64,000 bases of DNA. It comes from Clostridia bacterium. Lineage in GTDB: Bacteria > Bacillota > Clostridia > Oscillospirales > Acutalibacteraceae. The position numbers and the translations under genes are program-made. Below are positions 1 through 7,859 of the stretch, piece by piece. The stretch spans positions 1 to 64,000 of the forward strand of contig JAFUPA010000065.1 of assembly GCA_017481575.1 (NCBI GenBank). Direction: 5' to 3'. Numbering within the stretch: position 1 is the stretch's first letter; each line of letters opens with the position of its first letter. The notes beneath the pieces were generated by a model that saw only the letters and a program-made list of their open reading frames with translations, was not told the DNA's origin and did no database searches.

Positions 1-1
1 A

Positions 2-1060
2 AGGTGGTACGAAACCGTAATAGGCCACGTGTTGAAAAACACATTCTACTGCGGAATCATAACCTACCACAAGGAATATACGCCTGACTATCTCACACAG
101 AAAAAGATTAAAAACTACGGTGAGGTTGAGCTTATACAAGTAAAAGGCAGACACGAGCCGATTATATCTGAAGAAGACTTTGAAAGGGTGCAATTAATTA
201 TGGCAAGTAAAACAGCTCAGATGAAAAATCTTAACACAGGCAGAAGAACTACAACAGGCAAAAGACCGAGAACGACAGTATGGGGAAAGCTCCTTATCTG
301 TGAATGCGGTCACAGATTCAATACGAAGCTCTGGAGAAAAGAGGGAGATAAATCCGTTATCGGTTATCAGTGCTATGACTCGGTCCGTACCGGGTCATAC
401 GAGAGCCGAAAGAAAAAAGGCTTGCCTCTCGACGGTATTTGCCGTACACCTATGATTCCCGAGTGGAAGCTGCAGATGATGGCAAATTATATTTTTCGCA
501 ATTATCTTTCAGAAAAGGACAAGGTGCTTGCCCTTGCCAACTCAATGCTCGAGGCTCACATTGACTATAAAGAGGATGATGTGGATTACGAGGCTATCAT
601 CGAGAAAAAGTGCAAAGAGGTTGAAAGGCACAGAACGAAGCTCAGCAACTTCATTGATATGAGGGCAGAGGGAGAAATCGACAAGGAGTATTTCACGGTG
701 AAAACTGCCGAGGTGAAAGAAGAGATTGCAAAGCTTTCTGCAGAGATTGAAGAGCTTCAGCTGAAGCTCAATAAGGAGCCTGTGATTACAGACTACAAGG
801 ACAAGCTGACAGTTCTTCAATATGCTTTGGAGCAGTACACTAATGTCGATGACAATGACATCCCCGAAAGTGTTATTGAAGCCTTTGTTGTGAAGATTGT
901 TGCGAAGCAAGACGGCTTCGACTGGTATCTCCGCTTTGACGGCGATCCGAATGACCCCCTGCACCTGAAAACCGAGGGTAAAAAGCGAAAAAACAGTTCT
1001 GTTTCTGTGGTTGGGGGTTCTCTCCCAACCAAGCAGAATTGCGACACAGGCTGCAATTAA
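2..1060 (+). CDS. Large serine recombinase, C-terminal part (5' end outside window)
   Basis: The reading frame is open to the left edge, so the catalytic serine domain lies outside the window. What remains matches the C-terminal half of large serine integrases. First comes a recombinase-domain segment (around the KNTFYCGII stretch, then EDFERVQ). A zinc ribbon follows, with CEC, a later single Cys and CRTP. Last is a Lys/Glu-rich predicted coiled coil over roughly the last third. These enzymes catalyse site-specific integration or excision of phages and conjugative elements and usually lie at one end of the element. A GTG at 29 is in frame but internal to the domain. A terminator follows directly. 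Confidence 0.85.
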   Translation, partial: RWYETVIGHVLKNTFYCGIITYHKEYTPDYLTQKKIKNYGEVELIQVKGRHEPIISEEDFERVQLIMASKTAQMKNLNTGRRTTTGKRPRTTVWGKLLICECGHRFNTKLWRKEGDKSVIGYQCYDSVRTGSYESRKKKGLPLDGICRTPMIPEWKLQMMANYIFRNYLSEKDKVLALANSMLEAHIDYKEDDVDYEAIIEKKCKEVERHRTKLSNFIDMRAEGEIDKEYFTVKTAEVKEEIAKLSAEIEELQLKLNKEPVITDYKDKLTVLQYALEQYTNVDDNDIPESVIEAFVVKIVAKQDGFDWYLRFDGDPNDPLHLKTEGKKRKNSSVSVVGGSLPTKQNCDTGCN

Positions 1061-1099
1061 GGGCTAATCCTTGAAGGAGCAAGTCAATAAATAATCAGT

Positions 1100-1128
1100 C
1101 CCCTTAGAAATTCAAGGGGATTTTTGTT
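1100..1128 (+). terminator. Rho-independent terminator after the recombinase
   Basis: CCCCTT at 1100-1105 pairs with AAGGGG at 1114-1119 across an 8-nt loop, followed by a T-run at 1121-1125. It lies 40 bp past the recombinase stop codon. Confidence 0.65.
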
Positions 1129-1161
1129 GCTTGATACAGAAATAACGGAAGCTCTTAAAAA

Positions 1162-2388
1162 CTACCAGTCAAGCGAAAGATAGTAAGGTCCTTCAGGAAA
1201 GGAGTCAATTGCATAGGATGCGATATATCTGACTTTTTGAGTTTTATCATTGAATGCAAATATTAAAAACCAATAGTTCTCATCTTCCCATAATTCATAT
1301 TCTTGAGTATCTGCAAAATACATACAGACCCAATCTCCCTTTTTCTCCGTATGTTTAGCGGGTATCTGTATTTCTTCTTTTGCGCTGTTATATTCTTCCT
1401 CCGGCAAAACCCACTCTGCGACCAAGTCAAAGTCGGGGTCAAACACGAATGTATGTTTATAGTAATATTTAGTTGTAATAGGAATACCTACATCAAAATA
1501 TCTGTCAGGAGATTTCATTGCCGACTGCGGTACTTCATCGGGAAACACAGCATCAATTTCTGCACCGTAATCCTCCTGAATCCATGAATCAAGAACAAGA
1601 TAGTCTTCGATATCGTATGTAAGTGAGTATCCTCCTAATAAAGCTAATACGCAAATATACGGTATCATTGAAAATATACTTAAAGGCACAAGTCCCAAGA
1701 CTAAAATGCTGCTGATTGTCTTTTTGACTTTTTGTTTTTTTCGACGATGTTCTTCTTTTCTGTTGAGCACAACAAGGATAATTGATAAAAATAATATAGC
1801 AATTATACCACAGTTCCCCAACAAAAATCTTCTGATAAATTCATCGTCAAAATAAAGATGTACAAAGAAACCTTTGAGAATCACTATATACGCAATCATG
1901 GTACAAACCGAAAGCACTATTCCAAAAATACCGCAGCCAAAAGCAATTTTTCTTAATATTTCAAGTGCAGACTTCGGTTTAATATCCTCTTGCGGGATCT
2001 CGTTTTCCTTGACCGTTTCCGAAAGAGATTCACATATTTTTTCAAGAGTTATATCTTCATCAAATGATATACTTTTTAGCTTTTCAATAACTTCAGTATC
2101 GTGTCTGATGTTTTGTTCGGTCTGTTCTATAAAAACTTCAATAATCTCTTTTGCAGATTCTTTGTTGTCGGCAATACTCTTTATTTCCGCAATAGAAAAA
2201 CCTGCTTTGCGAAGCAGAGCAATGTTATTGAGTTTTTTAATATCTTCATCCGTAAACTCAATGCTCTTTCTTCCGCTGTAAGATTCCTCTATATCAGGAA
2301 ACACCAATCCTTCGTCGATATATAGCCTTATCGCTCTGTCTGTCAGACCTGTTTTTTGGATAACCTCTTTAATTTTCAGAAAAATCAC
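1162..2388 (-). CDS. MerR-family transcriptional regulator with membrane-spanning C-terminal half
   Basis: The N-terminus is a MerR winged helix-turn-helix (KIKEVIQKTGLTDRAIRLY, then the GLV wing and the KKLNNIALLRKAGFS segment), about residues 4-75. A helical dimerisation stretch reaches about residue 140. Three hydrophobic segments follow (near residues 148-175, 190-210 and 228-250), then about 140 residues probably outside the membrane. MerR proteins twist overlong promoter spacers to activate transcription; a membrane-embedded form suggests sensing at the envelope (inference). The GTG at 2388 sits directly against the AGAGGG ribosome site; an in-frame CTG at 2379 is better spaced, so the true start may be there. 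The promoter upstream indicates autoregulation. Confidence 0.8.
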   Translation of the reverse strand: MIFLKIKEVIQKTGLTDRAIRLYIDEGLVFPDIEESYSGRKSIEFTDEDIKKLNNIALLRKAGFSIAEIKSIADNKESAKEIIEVFIEQTEQNIRHDTEVIEKLKSISFDEDITLEKICESLSETVKENEIPQEDIKPKSALEILRKIAFGCGIFGIVLSVCTMIAYIVILKGFFVHLYFDDEFIRRFLLGNCGIIAILFLSIILVVLNRKEEHRRKKQKVKKTISSILVLGLVPLSIFSMIPYICVLALLGGYSLTYDIEDYLVLDSWIQEDYGAEIDAVFPDEVPQSAMKSPDRYFDVGIPITTKYYYKHTFVFDPDFDLVAEWVLPEEEYNSAKEEIQIPAKHTEKKGDWVCMYFADTQEYELWEDENYWFLIFAFNDKTQKVRYIASYAIDSFPEGPYYLSLDW

Positions 2389-2402
2389 CCTCTTTTGTCT
2401 TT

Positions 2403-2433
2403 ATAATAACATTTCACCTAAGGTGAATGTCAA
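2403..2433 (-). promoter_or_regulatory. MerR-type promoter with internal operator palindrome
   Basis: On the minus strand a perfect TTGACA -35 (2428-2433) and a TATTAT -10 (2403-2408) are separated by 19 bp, the overlong spacing typical of MerR-regulated promoters. The spacer carries a perfect odd palindrome, TTCACCT-A-AGGTGAA on the plus strand (2413-2427). Transcription would start about 8 nt before the GTG of the merR gene. Confidence 0.85.
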
Positions 2434-2494
2434 CAAAAAACAAGCAAAAATCCTTTTAACACAAGCTCGTTTGTGAAAATTTAAGATAATAACT

Positions 2495-2534
2495 AACTGT
2501 ACCATTTTGTTCGTCTGAACAAAATGGTACAGTT
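2495..2534. repeat. Perfect 18-bp inverted repeat with 4-nt loop
   Basis: Arms at 2495-2512 and 2517-2534 are exact reverse complements around the loop GTCT. It lies downstream of the SGNH hydrolase gene (minus strand) and upstream of the merR promoter. No clean T-run follows on either strand, so it is a weak fit for an intrinsic terminator. It may still terminate the hydrolase transcript or be a remnant of a small mobile repeat. Confidence 0.7.
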
Positions 2535-2567
2535 CAAAAAAGTAAGTTTTATATTATTTATGTTTAA

Positions 2568-3905
2568 TCAGATAATATCAAGAAAGCCTTTAAGCAAAAC
2601 TGCGGCTTCGGCTCTTGTGAGAGTGCTGTTTAAATCCAGTATTCCTTTGGCGGAAATCAAGTTGATTGTGAGAACAATTGCCTTGACATACTGCCTGAAG
2701 GTTGCACCGCTGTTTACCACCATTTTGAATGCTGATATTACGGTTTCAAGGAAGCTTGCTTCTTTGTCGGGGTCGGAAGTGTCTACAACGTCTTCTGCAC
2801 CGCAAACCGCATATATCGCATCTGCAAGCTGACCCTTGGTAAGAGGCATATCAAGACCGAACTCTGTATCGGAAATGCCCTGCATAATGCCGTTCTGATA
2901 CATATATTCGATTGTCTTGTATTCATCGGCATCTTTTGCAACATCTGTGTACGGGAAGCTTGCGTCGGGAAGTGCATCAAGGATTTTGTCTGCAATATAT
3001 CTGTGTCCCTCCGGGCTCGGGTGGTTTTCTTCGCAGACTGTGCCTGTAGTGTCAACAAAGGTGTAGCCGTACTTTTCTGCGCCCTCAATCATCGGCTTGT
3101 TTGCGTAGTCAACAATCATCTGTCCCACACTGAGTTTAAGCAAAGCTGCTTCATTTTCCTCTGCTGTTTCTTGGTCTCTGACCATATTGTCAAACATACC
3201 GATTACAAGCAAGGTGACATCAGGATTAAGAGCATAAATGTCTTCAATCATATAGTTCCAGTTTATCATATAATTCTCTAAACCGGTTTTGAGTGCTGAA
3301 GGTAAAACCTTTATAATGTCAGGAAGTGCACCGCAAAGGTCTGCAAGGTCGATGAGTGACTCAATTGTGTTTTCATCTGTGCCCGCATTCATGAGATATT
3401 CTTCCGCTTTCTGCATAAACTCCTCGTTTTTGTCGTGGAATTTATCCATTTCTTCAAACACGTGCCAGCCGAGGTATGAGCCCCAGTCGTTTCCGCCGAC
3501 ATTCAGCGTGATAAGTCCTGCTTCGGATACAGCCTTGCGGATTTCGGGAATTCGCCATTCCATTTCTTCGTGGTCAATGGAGTAGAAAAGGAAGCGGTCG
3601 CCCTCAAAATCGTCCTCGAATATGTAGCGCATTTCAACTGTTCTGAAACCGATACAAGCCATCGGGTGATACTCAACACCAAGGTCGTCGGCAACATAAG
3701 CGCCGTAAGAGCCTTCAACACGGACAAATCTTGTTTCTCGGTATTCAACATCGCTCCAGCCGCTTGCAACGCTGTCGCCCAAAAGTACATAAGAGCCATA
3801 GTCCTCATACTGCTTCTCATAATCAGCGGCAAGGCAAGTGAAGGTGCCCGAAAGCATTATGACTGCAAGCAAAACAGTCAAGCTTTTTTTGATAAATCTT
3901 TTCAT
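2568..3905 (-). CDS. Secreted SGNH/GDSL hydrolase with C-terminal SLH-like repeats
   Basis: A signal peptide (MKRFIKKSLTVLLAVIMLSG, ending near CLAADY) leads into an SGNH esterase domain. Block I is LLGDSVASG with the nucleophilic Ser, the oxyanion Asn is in GGNDWG, and the HPSPEGH segment carries the catalytic His. The last ~130 residues hold S-layer-homology-like repeats (FPYTDVAKDADEYKTIEYM, MPLTKGQLADAI, LTRAEAAVLLKGF), which in the family bind cell-wall polymers. The protein is therefore probably an exported, wall-attached lipase or carbohydrate esterase; the substrate is unknown. Start ATG 3905 is preceded by an AGGAGGGAA ribosome site. Confidence 0.85.
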   Translation of the reverse strand: MKRFIKKSLTVLLAVIMLSGTFTCLAADYEKQYEDYGSYVLLGDSVASGWSDVEYRETRFVRVEGSYGAYVADDLGVEYHPMACIGFRTVEMRYIFEDDFEGDRFLFYSIDHEEMEWRIPEIRKAVSEAGLITLNVGGNDWGSYLGWHVFEEMDKFHDKNEEFMQKAEEYLMNAGTDENTIESLIDLADLCGALPDIIKVLPSALKTGLENYMINWNYMIEDIYALNPDVTLLVIGMFDNMVRDQETAEENEAALLKLSVGQMIVDYANKPMIEGAEKYGYTFVDTTGTVCEENHPSPEGHRYIADKILDALPDASFPYTDVAKDADEYKTIEYMYQNGIMQGISDTEFGLDMPLTKGQLADAIYAVCGAEDVVDTSDPDKEASFLETVISAFKMVVNSGATFRQYVKAIVLTINLISAKGILDLNSTLTRAEAAVLLKGFLDII

Positions 3906-3935
3906 ATATTTCCCTCCTGATTTGTTTCTATGCTA

Positions 3936-3964
3936 ATAATATCATTTCTTTTGCCTGTAGTCAA
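3936..3964 (-). promoter_or_regulatory. Promoter of the SGNH hydrolase gene
   Basis: TTGACT (3959-3964) and TATTAT (3936-3941) on the minus strand with a 17-bp spacer, about 30 bp ahead of the ATG. Confidence 0.7.
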
Positions 3965-4009
3965 TAAAAGGAAAAAGTCAAATTTTCATTTTCATTGAAA
4001 TTGAATTTA

Positions 4010-4038
4010 TTGTATTCGGTCATATGTTGTGATATAAT
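4010..4038 (+). promoter_or_regulatory. Promoter of the FMN-binding protein gene
   Basis: A consensus TATAAT at 4033-4038 with an extended TG one base upstream, and a weak -35 TTGTAT at 4010-4015 (17-bp spacer). Confidence 0.65.
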
Positions 4039-4073
4039 GTCTTGGGTTAAAAATTAACTTGGAGGTTAAAATT

Positions 4074-4562
4074 ATGAACGGAATGACAAGAAGAGAAAGA
4101 CAGATTACGGATATTGATGAGATTATAAAAATTCTTGACACTTCAAAGGTGCTTCACCTTGGTATGGTTGACGGTGACGAGCCGTACGTTGTGCCGATGA
4201 ATTACGGATACACCTACGAGGACGGTAAGCTGACACTCTGGCTTCACGGTGCAAGACAAGGCAGAAAAATGGACGTTATGAGAAAGAACCCCAAGGTTTT
4301 CTTTGAAATGGAGTGCGGACTTGAGCCGTTTGAGGGTGAGGTTGCCTGCAAGTACGGGCTTGCTTATTCGTCCCTTATGGGCAGAGGCATTGCAGAAATT
4401 ATTGAAGATGTTGAAACCAAAAAGGACGCACTTTCGTTCCTTATGAAAACACAGACGGGCAAGGATTTCGGCTTTGAGGATAAAATGGCATCGGTTGTAG
4501 GTGTTATCAAAATTGATGTTCTCGACTTTACCGCAAAGCACCGCCCGATACCGAAGAAATAA
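4074..4562 (+). CDS. Pyridoxamine 5'-phosphate oxidase-fold (NimA-like) FMN-binding protein
   Basis: A 162-residue single-domain protein. It shows the split beta-barrel pattern of the pyridoxamine-phosphate-oxidase/NimA group: MTRRERQITD at the start, then HLGMVDGDEPYVVPMNYGY, LTLWLHGA and GRKMDVMRKNPKVFFEME. Members bind FMN or heme and include nitroimidazole reductases; the actual reaction here cannot be read from sequence. Start ATG 4074 is set by GGAGG at 4061-4065; an upstream in-frame TTG at 4059 overlaps that site and is not used. Monocistronic, with its own promoter and terminator. Confidence 0.85.
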   Translation: MNGMTRRERQITDIDEIIKILDTSKVLHLGMVDGDEPYVVPMNYGYTYEDGKLTLWLHGARQGRKMDVMRKNPKVFFEMECGLEPFEGEVACKYGLAYSSLMGRGIAEIIEDVETKKDALSFLMKTQTGKDFGFEDKMASVVGVIKIDVLDFTAKHRPIPKK

Positions 4563-4573
4563 TAAACAGCAAG

Positions 4574-4610
4574 CAAGCCGTCCGAACAATGGACGGCTTG
4601 TAGTTTTATT
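4574..4610. terminator. Bidirectional terminator between convergent genes
   Basis: A perfect 10-bp stem (CAAGCCGTCC at 4574-4583, GGACGGCTTG at 4591-4600) with TTTTATT on the plus side and a T-rich flank on the minus side. It serves the FMN-binding gene and the metallophosphoesterase gene. Confidence 0.85.
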
Positions 4611-4620
4611 CAAATTGATT

Positions 4621-5733
4621 TCAGCACTCGACATCAACAATATCCTGAATGAAGCCGTAAGTAAGGGTTTTGTGGGTAATTCGGTTTATGCCGTCCTCAC
4701 CAACGTTGATAACGGTACCTCCGTTAAAGCCGAACTGAAAGCCTGAACCGTAGCCGATTTTGAGGGTGTATGTAAGTCTTATTCCCTCATACTCAACGGA
4801 AAAGTTGTTCATATGCTCGTGACCGCAGAATACAAACTTTGCACCGACATTCTTTGCCGCCGCAAAAAATCCGTTTTCTTTCGGATTACCGTTCCCGTCA
4901 CGTTCACAGCAAATCTTTTCGTTCTTTTCGCCATAGGCATCTGAACCCGGCTTCCACTCACCTGCATCTTCATCCCATGCGACATCGAATGCGTACTGAT
5001 ACTGAACATTCGGGATGTGGAAAATCACGCTTATTTCGGAGCTGTTACTTGTAAGAGCATTGATTGACGAAGCGCAGGACTCGAACCATTTAATCTGCTT
5101 TTCGTTGAGGTGGCTTCGGTGCGTGTCCATCATAAAAACGGTTTCGACTATCTCACCGCTACCCTCTTCTTGAATATTTATTATGTAGTTGCCAACGCCC
5201 ATTTCGGGGTCGCCCTTTTGCATTACGCAATATTCGCTCGACATCATAACATCTGCAAGGTAATTGAGGTCGGCATTTCCCTCGTCGTCGTGGTTACCGA
5301 AAGCAGGTGCCCACGGAATACCGAAGCTGTCGAAAAGGTCGGTTATTCTTTTGATGGAATAAACGGTTGAGTCAGCACAAACGATATCTCCGCTGACGGT
5401 GATGAGGTCGGGCTTCACCTTATTGACAAGGCGCTTTATATTGTGTGTTGACTCAAAAGCGAAAAACGCACGGTAGTCATAATCGGAAAAATGAGTGTCC
5501 GTGATGTTTAGGATTACAAAATCCTCGCCGTCCTTTTTGGTAAGAGTTACACAATCATCAAGAGAAAACGGTGTGTTTTCGTCCCACGTCTGCATGCTGA
5601 CTTCACCAATATAGTCGGTATTTATAATTTCTTTCATATTAAAAAGTGCCGCTATTGCCTGAGAAAGTCCCGTTAGATTTGTTGGGCTTGCAAGCAGACT
5701 GATGCTTAAAAATAAAGACAGTAAACTTTTCAT
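4621..5733 (-). CDS. Exported calcineurin-like metallophosphoesterase
   Basis: Starts with a hydrophobic N-terminus (MKSLLSLFLSISLLAS), probably a signal peptide or anchor. All metal-binding blocks of the calcineurin-like family are visible: the DTH in NITDTHFSDYDYR, GDIV in VSGDIVCAD, GNHDDE, the FHIP histidine and the C-terminal CGHEH. It should be a two-metal phosphohydrolase, possibly on nucleotides, phospholipids or wall phosphate esters outside the cell; the substrate is not defined. ATG 5733 is preceded by AAAGGAAAA. Its terminator is shared with the convergent neighbour. Confidence 0.85.
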   Translation of the reverse strand: MKSLLSLFLSISLLASPTNLTGLSQAIAALFNMKEIINTDYIGEVSMQTWDENTPFSLDDCVTLTKKDGEDFVILNITDTHFSDYDYRAFFAFESTHNIKRLVNKVKPDLITVSGDIVCADSTVYSIKRITDLFDSFGIPWAPAFGNHDDEGNADLNYLADVMMSSEYCVMQKGDPEMGVGNYIINIQEEGSGEIVETVFMMDTHRSHLNEKQIKWFESCASSINALTSNSSEISVIFHIPNVQYQYAFDVAWDEDAGEWKPGSDAYGEKNEKICCERDGNGNPKENGFFAAAKNVGAKFVFCGHEHMNNFSVEYEGIRLTYTLKIGYGSGFQFGFNGGTVINVGEDGINRITHKTLTYGFIQDIVDVEC

Positions 5734-5765
5734 TGCAATTTTCCTTTACTTATTTCGTTGTATAT

Positions 5766-5794
5766 ATACTATCAAACGATTTTTTTGATGTCAA
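5766..5794 (-). promoter_or_regulatory. Promoter of the metallophosphoesterase gene
   Basis: TTGACA (5789-5794) and TAGTAT (5766-5771) on the minus strand, 17-bp spacer. Confidence 0.75.
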
Positions 5795-5825
5795 GAAAAC
5801 GTTTTTGAGAGTTTTGTTTTTTATC

Positions 5826-5854
5826 TTGTAAAGCAAACAAAAAAATGATATCAT
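5826..5854 (+). promoter_or_regulatory. Promoter of the sigma factor / membrane partner operon
   Basis: TTGTAA (5826-5831), 17-bp spacer, TATCAT (5849-5854) with an extended TG just upstream of the -10. This is a housekeeping-type promoter rather than a typical ECF autoregulatory AAC/CGT pair. Confidence 0.55.
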
Positions 5855-5887
5855 ATTGACGCTATTTATATTTGGGGAGAGAAAAAA

Positions 5888-6451
5888 ATGATTCTTTTTA
5901 TCGTCGATTCACTCGACAATGAAGAGGACAAGACGTTGATTTTGGATATCTACAAAAAATATGCCCCGTGGTTGAGAGCACGTGCATATAAATACACAAA
6001 CGATATTGAAGAAAGCAACGACCTTGTTCACGATTGTGTTATAAGCTTAATAAAACACGTTGACAAGCTCCGCACCTTTAACGACAGTCAACTTCGTGCT
6101 TACATTGCCATAACCATTGATAACACGGCTAAAAACTACATCAAACAATCTTCAAAAATCTGCCTTGCCGCAGAGGATGAGGAGGAGTTTTTGAAAAGCA
6201 TTCACAATGCACCAAGCACCGAAGACATTGTTGAAATGAAGCTGAAATATGAAACTATCCGTCAGAATTTCGATAAGCTCTCGGAGCGTGACCAGACCAT
6301 ACTGGTTTTGAAGTTCGACCTCGATTTAAGTGACGCTGAAATTGCACCGATTATCGGAATAAGCGAAAGCAGTGTCCGAACAACCATCAGGCGCAGTATC
6401 AAAAGATTGGGCAAGACGGTAAAGGAGGTTGCGAGCGATGACGGAGTATAA
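5888..6451 (+). CDS. RNA polymerase sigma-70 family (ECF-type) sigma factor
   Basis: 187 residues with the two domains of ECF factors. Region 2 spans about residues 20-95 (YKKYAPWLRARAYKYT, DLVHDCVISL). Region 4 spans about residues 120-180, with LSERDQTILVLKFDLDLSD followed by the helix-turn-helix IIGISESSVRTTIRR. It would direct RNA polymerase to a specific promoter set; the targets are unknown. GGGGAGAG precedes ATG 5888. The stop overlaps the next gene by 14 nt, so the two are translationally coupled and the downstream membrane protein is probably its regulator. Confidence 0.88.
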   Translation: MILFIVDSLDNEEDKTLILDIYKKYAPWLRARAYKYTNDIEESNDLVHDCVISLIKHVDKLRTFNDSQLRAYIAITIDNTAKNYIKQSSKICLAAEDEEEFLKSIHNAPSTEDIVEMKLKYETIRQNFDKLSERDQTILVLKFDLDLSDAEIAPIIGISESSVRTTIRRSIKRLGKTVKEVASDDGV

Positions 6452-7139
6452 TAAACGTTCACTTAAAAATGTTTTGGAGGACATCCGTGAGGAAAATGAC
6501 AAGCTTTTTCTTAAAGAAATTGAAAAGGCTGACAGCAACCCCTTATTTGCCAACACAAACGAGACTGACACCAAAATGCTTGCCGCTTTGGAGCAAAGCC
6601 TGAAGTGCAGTAAAAAGAAGAAACGCAGAAAAAAGCTGCTTCGTGCGGCTTCAATTCTTGTCGCATTACTTGTGGGTATTTCTGCCATCACGCTTACAGT
6701 TGACGGTGTGCGTGAAAAGCTTTGCAATTTAATTGCAAAAACCAATCCGTCGTATTCGGTTATAGTATCGGCTGACAACAAAAATTCACAGATGCTTGCG
6801 GAGTACAAGGGTATTTATATCCCGACCTATATTCCGCAGGAATATGAAATAAAGAACATTCAAAATCAAAACCACAACCACTCAATTCTTTTAGAGAACG
6901 GGGACGGCAAAATTATTTCTTACGCTGAACATCTGAAAACAGGAATGTCTTTCCATTTTGACACTGAAGACCTGGACAGCTATGAAGAGACAGCCATTGC
7001 AGGTTTTGATGCCATAATAACCAAGAAAGGTGACCGCACAATGGTAATTATTATGGCGGACGAGGCTGTAATCAGCGTGATCGGTAACGACCCTGAACTT
7101 GACCTGGTTGGATTTGCGAAGCATATTGAAAAAAGATGA
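6438..7139 (+). CDS. Single-pass membrane protein with DUF4367-like domain, probable anti-sigma partner
   Basis: A 233-residue protein with a charged cytoplasmic segment of ~75 residues ending in a Lys/Arg cluster. One membrane helix follows (AASILVALLVGISAITL), then ~140 residues outside. The outer part (YIPTYIPQEYEI, FDAIITKKGDRTMVIIMAD) resembles DUF4367, often found beside sigma factors. It lacks an obvious zinc anti-sigma HxxxCxxC motif, so control of the sigma factor is inferred from position only. The ORF could begin at TTG 6429, but AAAGGAGG at 6421-6428 places the start at ATG 6438. Confidence 0.75.
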   Translation: MTEYNKRSLKNVLEDIREENDKLFLKEIEKADSNPLFANTNETDTKMLAALEQSLKCSKKKKRRKKLLRAASILVALLVGISAITLTVDGVREKLCNLIAKTNPSYSVIVSADNKNSQMLAEYKGIYIPTYIPQEYEIKNIQNQNHNHSILLENGDGKIISYAEHLKTGMSFHFDTEDLDSYEETAIAGFDAIITKKGDRTMVIIMADEAVISVIGNDPELDLVGFAKHIEKR

Positions 7140-7146
7140 TACACTC

Positions 7147-7180
7147 CCCTGCCTTGCAATTACAGGCAGGGATTTTTATT
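7147..7180 (+). terminator. Terminator of the sigma factor operon
   Basis: CCCTGCCT (7147-7154) pairs with AGGCAGGG (7164-7171), followed by TTTTTATT. Confidence 0.85.
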
Positions 7181-7207
7181 GCAAAGACGAGGAATATGAT
7201 ATATACT
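7179..7207 (+). promoter_or_regulatory. Probable promoter of the ydcF-like gene pair
   Basis: TTGCAA (7179-7184), 17-bp spacer, TATACT (7202-7207), directly after the preceding terminator. Confidence 0.5.
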
Positions 7208-7246
7208 TAAAGAAAATGGTGGAATTTGAGTAAAAAAGGTGATTTT

Positions 7247-7855
7247 ATGAATACAATTTCTAAAATATTATTAGGTACTGTTGGCGGTGTTGCGGGGTAT
7301 CTTACAGTAACGGCGGGTGCATATCTTCCGTTTGCTATAAAAGATGCAAAGAAAGGCTACCGTGACGATTGCGATTATCTTTTAGTTCTGGGCGGTCTTG
7401 TCATCGGTGCAGAGACACCGAGCGAGCATTTGCTTGAAAGGATAAATGCGGCGGCAGAATATCTTAAAGAAAACACGAGCTGTTTTGTTGTCCCCTGCGG
7501 CGGTTGTTTCCGTGATGAGCAGAAAAAGAGCGAGGCACTCATCATCAAAGAGCATCTTGTTGCACTCGGAATTGACGAAAACAGATTTGTGCTTGAGGAC
7601 AAATCTACAACGACATTTGAGAATTTTGAAAATGCGTTTGAGGTTATCAAAAACCATTCAGGCAAAAGTCCGAACGAGTTGAGGGTGGCATTTCTTTCGT
7701 CCGATTACCATTTGCACAGAGCAGGAATTATTGCAAAGAGGTGCGGATTTGAGAAAATCGGTAAGGTTAGCTGCCCGAACAAAAGCGACGTTATCAAGAA
7801 TTATACGAGAGAATATTTTGTTGCGTATGAGCTTTTGAAGAGGTATGGGAGGTAA
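7247..7855 (+). CDS. YdcF/SanA-family (DUF218) protein
   Basis: A 202-residue protein with an N-terminal hydrophobic segment (ILLGTVGGVAGYLTVTAGAYL) and a DUF218 Rossmann-like fold. Visible features are DYLLVLGG near residue 45, the central CGG..RDEQKKSEALI segment, EDKSTTTFENFENA, and FLSSDYHLHRA with the conserved histidines. Family members (SanA, ElyC, YdcF) are linked to envelope maintenance; no reaction is firmly assigned. An in-frame TTG at 7226 lacks a ribosome site, while AAAGGTGA precedes ATG 7247. The stop lies 4 nt before the next start. Confidence 0.8.
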   Translation: MNTISKILLGTVGGVAGYLTVTAGAYLPFAIKDAKKGYRDDCDYLLVLGGLVIGAETPSEHLLERINAAAEYLKENTSCFVVPCGGCFRDEQKKSEALIIKEHLVALGIDENRFVLEDKSTTTFENFENAFEVIKNHSGKSPNELRVAFLSSDYHLHRAGIIAKRCGFEKIGKVSCPNKSDVIKNYTREYFVAYELLKRYGR

Positions 7856-7859
7856 CCGT

